From positions 1-6,645 of the forward strand of contig JAUVHF010000085.1 of assembly GCA_030593425.1 (NCBI GenBank): a stretch of 6,645 nt of DNA, in the 5' to 3' direction. Positions 5,228 through 6,645 of the stretch are shown here, piece after piece (positions within the stretch are counted from its first letter, which is position 1; each line of letters opens with the position of its first letter). A program made the translations under genes and the position numbers. Source of the DNA: Anaerolineales bacterium (lineage in GTDB: Bacteria; Chloroflexota; Anaerolineae; UBA7937). The notes below the pieces were generated by a model. It was not told where the DNA came from. It did not search any database and worked only from the letters and a program-made list of their open reading frames with translations.

Positions 5228-6177
5228 TTACCCCTTCCGTCTATCAAAGGCGTAGTTGCTGCCTTCTTTTGTCTTCACGTATCTCATCACCTGAGCAGCG
5301 ATATGGGCTATCTGACCTGGATGAACTAGGCTCCTCTGAACGTTGGTGACTACGGAGATAGAGACGGTCAGGAGAGGAAAATGGACTATCCTCCCCTGCC
5401 GGTCGCGACTGAGGATGTAAGCGCGCTCTCGATCCTCTTCATCATAGGCTTGGGGCATGGCAGCATCGAACCTCTCGATAACCGCCTGACAGATACCCTC
5501 CACTCGTTCGGGAGCGGTGATGACCACAAAATCGTCTCCCCCCTCGTGGCCGATGAAGTCCTCCTCCGCCCCTCGCTCCAGGACGGCGTCCACGATTATC
5601 TCGCTCAACATCCGCAGCACCTGATCGCCGGCGAAGAAGCCGTACTTGTCATTGTAAGGTTTGAAGTTGTCCCCATCGATGTAACAAACGGGAAGGGCCT
5701 CTGCCTAGCGATCCGTTCCCTGAGAGCCCGTTCTACGGCTAAATTGCCGGGCAACCTGGTGAGGGGGCTGGTCTGGACATCGCGTTCGCTCCTGCGGAGG
5801 TGGGTTATCATCCGAGACCTCAATTCGTGCGGATGGAAAGGCTTGGTCAGGTAATCGTCAGCGCCCTCAGCCAAGCCTTTCACCTTCTCCATCGGATCCC
5901 CCAAGGCGGTGAGCATTATCACCGGGATATTAGCGGTGAGGAAACTCTTCCTCAAGGAACGACATACCTCATAGCCACTCATCACCGGTATCATCACATC
6001 CAAGATGATAAGATCCGGCCTCTCTCGCCTGGCCAAAGTGAGACCCTCGGCCCCATCGTGAGCCTGAAGGACCTCTATATCCTCGCCAAGTAGCACCTCG
6101 GCCACGATGTTACAGAGAGGTCTATCGTCGTCGACTACCAGCACCTTCGTCTTCTCCGGCAACGCAACCCTCTCCAC
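5228..6177 (-). pseudogene. Receiver-GGDEF response regulator, single frameshift
   Basis: A cytoplasmic two-component output protein with an N-terminal receiver domain (about residues 10-125). The acidic pocket is VVDDD (14-18), the phospho-acceptor is Asp60 in LDVMIP, and Thr90 (MLTA) and Lys112 (LTKPF) are in place, so the receiver looks functional. A GGDEF-type domain follows, starting SPLTRLPGN. The first frame ends at TGA 5607-5605 after about 190 residues. Homology leaves this frame near 5690 and continues one frame over as VCYIDGDNFKPYNDKYG, with the metal-binding Asp residues. It runs on through GHEGGDDFVVIT and the C-terminal LLTVSISVV to TAA 5230-5228. One missing base next to a C run (5690-5699) accounts for the break; repaired, it would be 316 aa. 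The signature reads GGDDF instead of GGDEF, and there is no RxxD inhibitory site, so cyclic-di-GMP synthesis is uncertain even if intact. GTG 6177 is the start. A sequencing error is possible. Confidence 0.85.
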
Positions 6178-6209
6178 TCTTAAGCCCCATTGCGCAAAGG
6201 AGTTACTAT

Positions 6210-6238
6210 ATTATACAAAATCGGTCCCTGGAGAGCAA
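6210..6238 (-). promoter_or_regulatory. Promoter of the response regulator/fmdB unit
   Basis: On the minus strand TTGCTC (6238-6233), a 17-nt spacer and a perfect TATAAT (6215-6210) form a good sigma-70 promoter. The predicted start near 6203 leaves about 26 nt before GTG 6177. That leader has only a weak purine stretch (GGGG, about 6187-6184) as a ribosome site. An ATG at 6190 lies in the leader but out of frame. Confidence 0.7.
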
Positions 6239-6263
6239 GGTTTCAGAGGATTCCAGGTAGAGA

Positions 6264-6291
6264 TAAAAGGGGCTGCCCATGTGGGCAACCC
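6264..6291 (-). terminator. Rho-independent terminator of the DUF4870-like gene
   Basis: On the minus strand GGGTTGCCC (6291-6283), loop ACAT and GGGCAGCCC (6278-6270) form a 9-bp stem with one G-U pair, followed by C and TTTT (6268-6265). It lies about 25 nt after the stop at 6316. The odd pair is a G-U wobble only on the minus strand and a C-A mismatch on the plus strand, which fixes its direction. It separates this gene from the promoter at 6210-6238. Confidence 0.8.
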
Positions 6292-6315
6292 TCTTCTTGC
6301 AATCTAGGGAGTGGT

Positions 6316-6645
6316 TTACCCACCACCCTTCATGTATCTCTCGACCAGTGGACCGACGATGAGGTATCTGAAATCGCGACCTAGGAGAGAAGCACAGGCT
6401 CCGTATAAGCCATAGATGATAAGGAGACCCCAGAGGAGGAAAAGCGCACAGATGGGGGCCAGGGAGAAGAAGGCTATGATCCCCTCGCCCTCCCTATGGA
6501 GGTTTAGCAGCGCAGCGAGGCCTATCCCCCCGAAGAGGGTAGCCAGGTAGCAGAAGAGCCCTGCCATCCACACCAATAGCCCAAGAAATTGATAGGCTAC
6601 AGCCTGAAGGGCTTGGAAGGCCACATATTTGGATCTCTCCTTCTC
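6316..6645 (-). CDS. DUF4870-like (Tic20-type) membrane protein, N-terminus cut by window edge
   Basis: The frame is open from the right edge (6645) to TAA 6318-6316, giving 109 visible residues that begin EKERSKYVAFQALQAVAYQ. The K-Y-V-x-F-x-A-L-Q-A-x-x-Y pattern before a membrane helix is characteristic of DUF4870 proteins, where it usually reads FHALQA; here His is replaced by Gln. Two or three hydrophobic stretches follow (about LGLLVWMAGLFCYLATLF and ICALFLLWGLLIIYGLYGA). The C-terminal DFRYLIVGPLVERYM resembles the family's usual DFRYP-x-x-G ending. An internal GTG at 6624 exists but would cut off the conserved K-x-x-Y, so the true start is probably outside the window, and the N-terminal membrane segment is missing here. 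It is predicted to sit in the cytoplasmic membrane; the biochemical role of the family is unknown. Confidence 0.72.
   Translation of the reverse strand, partial: EKERSKYVAFQALQAVAYQFLGLLVWMAGLFCYLATLFGGIGLAALLNLHREGEGIIAFFSLAPICALFLLWGLLIIYGLYGACASLLGRDFRYLIVGPLVERYMKGGG

Noticed and set aside
5381..6093. Plus-strand open frames opposite the response regulator.
   Set aside because: They mirror the minus-strand receiver and GGDEF codons and show no family motifs or ribosome sites.
1..6645. CRISPR arrays, tRNA or rRNA genes, toxin-antitoxin pairs or phage defence genes.
   Set aside because: No spaced direct repeats, no cloverleaf or rRNA-like segments, and no such protein motifs were seen on either strand.

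Overview
The window is bacterial and chromosomal. It has sigma-70-type promoters with exact TATAAT boxes, Rho-independent terminators, and ordinary housekeeping genes (dephospho-CoA kinase, D-aminoacyl-tRNA deacylase) next to signalling and sugar-type enzymes. GC content looks moderately high, with frequent AGG/AGA arginine codons and several GTG starts. My best guess for the lineage is a Chloroflexota-like bacterium, possibly thermophilic. It rests mainly on the remembered look of the 99-aa protein at 4586-4885 and of the receiver-GGDDF protein, so it is an inference with low to moderate confidence.

Layout, left to right. (1) 1-510, minus: dephospho-CoA kinase (coaE), cut by the left edge, divergent from (2) 635-1003, plus: a small multi-spanning membrane protein. 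Both have TATAAT boxes so close to the start codon that the mRNAs should be leaderless or nearly so. (3) 1072-2544, plus: a two-gene unit with 3 nt between its genes, an RmlC-like cupin epimerase and an NAD-type D-2-hydroxyacid dehydrogenase. (4) 2554-3119: a compact REPtron, meaning a REP-associated tyrosine transposase (RAYT/TnpA_REP) gene broken by one frameshift and flanked by two inverted 27-nt REP-like hairpins, each with a GTAG tetranucleotide at the stem foot. (5) 3184-4029, plus: a xylose-isomerase-like TIM-barrel sugar phosphate isomerase/epimerase. It ends at a perfect palindromic terminator shared with (6) 4065-4508, minus: dtd. (7) 4586-4885, plus: a small conserved protein of unknown function, divergent from dtd. 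(8) 5228-6177 and 4918-5214, minus: a receiver-GGDEF-type response regulator with one frameshift, followed 13 nt later by an FmdB-type zinc ribbon protein. They probably form one operon driven from a clear promoter at 6210-6238. (9) 6316-6645, minus: a DUF4870-like membrane protein cut by the right edge, with its own terminator.

How the parts may work together. The epimerase, the dehydrogenase and the TIM-barrel isomerase are all carbohydrate- or hydroxyacid-type enzymes on one strand. They may once have formed one catabolic unit that the REPtron now divides, but no substrate can be read from the sequence. The response regulator and FmdB pair is a signalling/regulatory unit.

The most interesting object is the REPtron. 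Its two hairpins match at 21 of 27 positions in inverted orientation, keep a common loop core (AGTTYATC), and show a compensatory C-G to G-C change in the stem. That pattern indicates selection on DNA secondary structure. The two frameshifts, in the transposase and in the GGDEF domain, both look like one missing base next to a C run, so base-calling error has to be excluded before either gene is called a true pseudogene.
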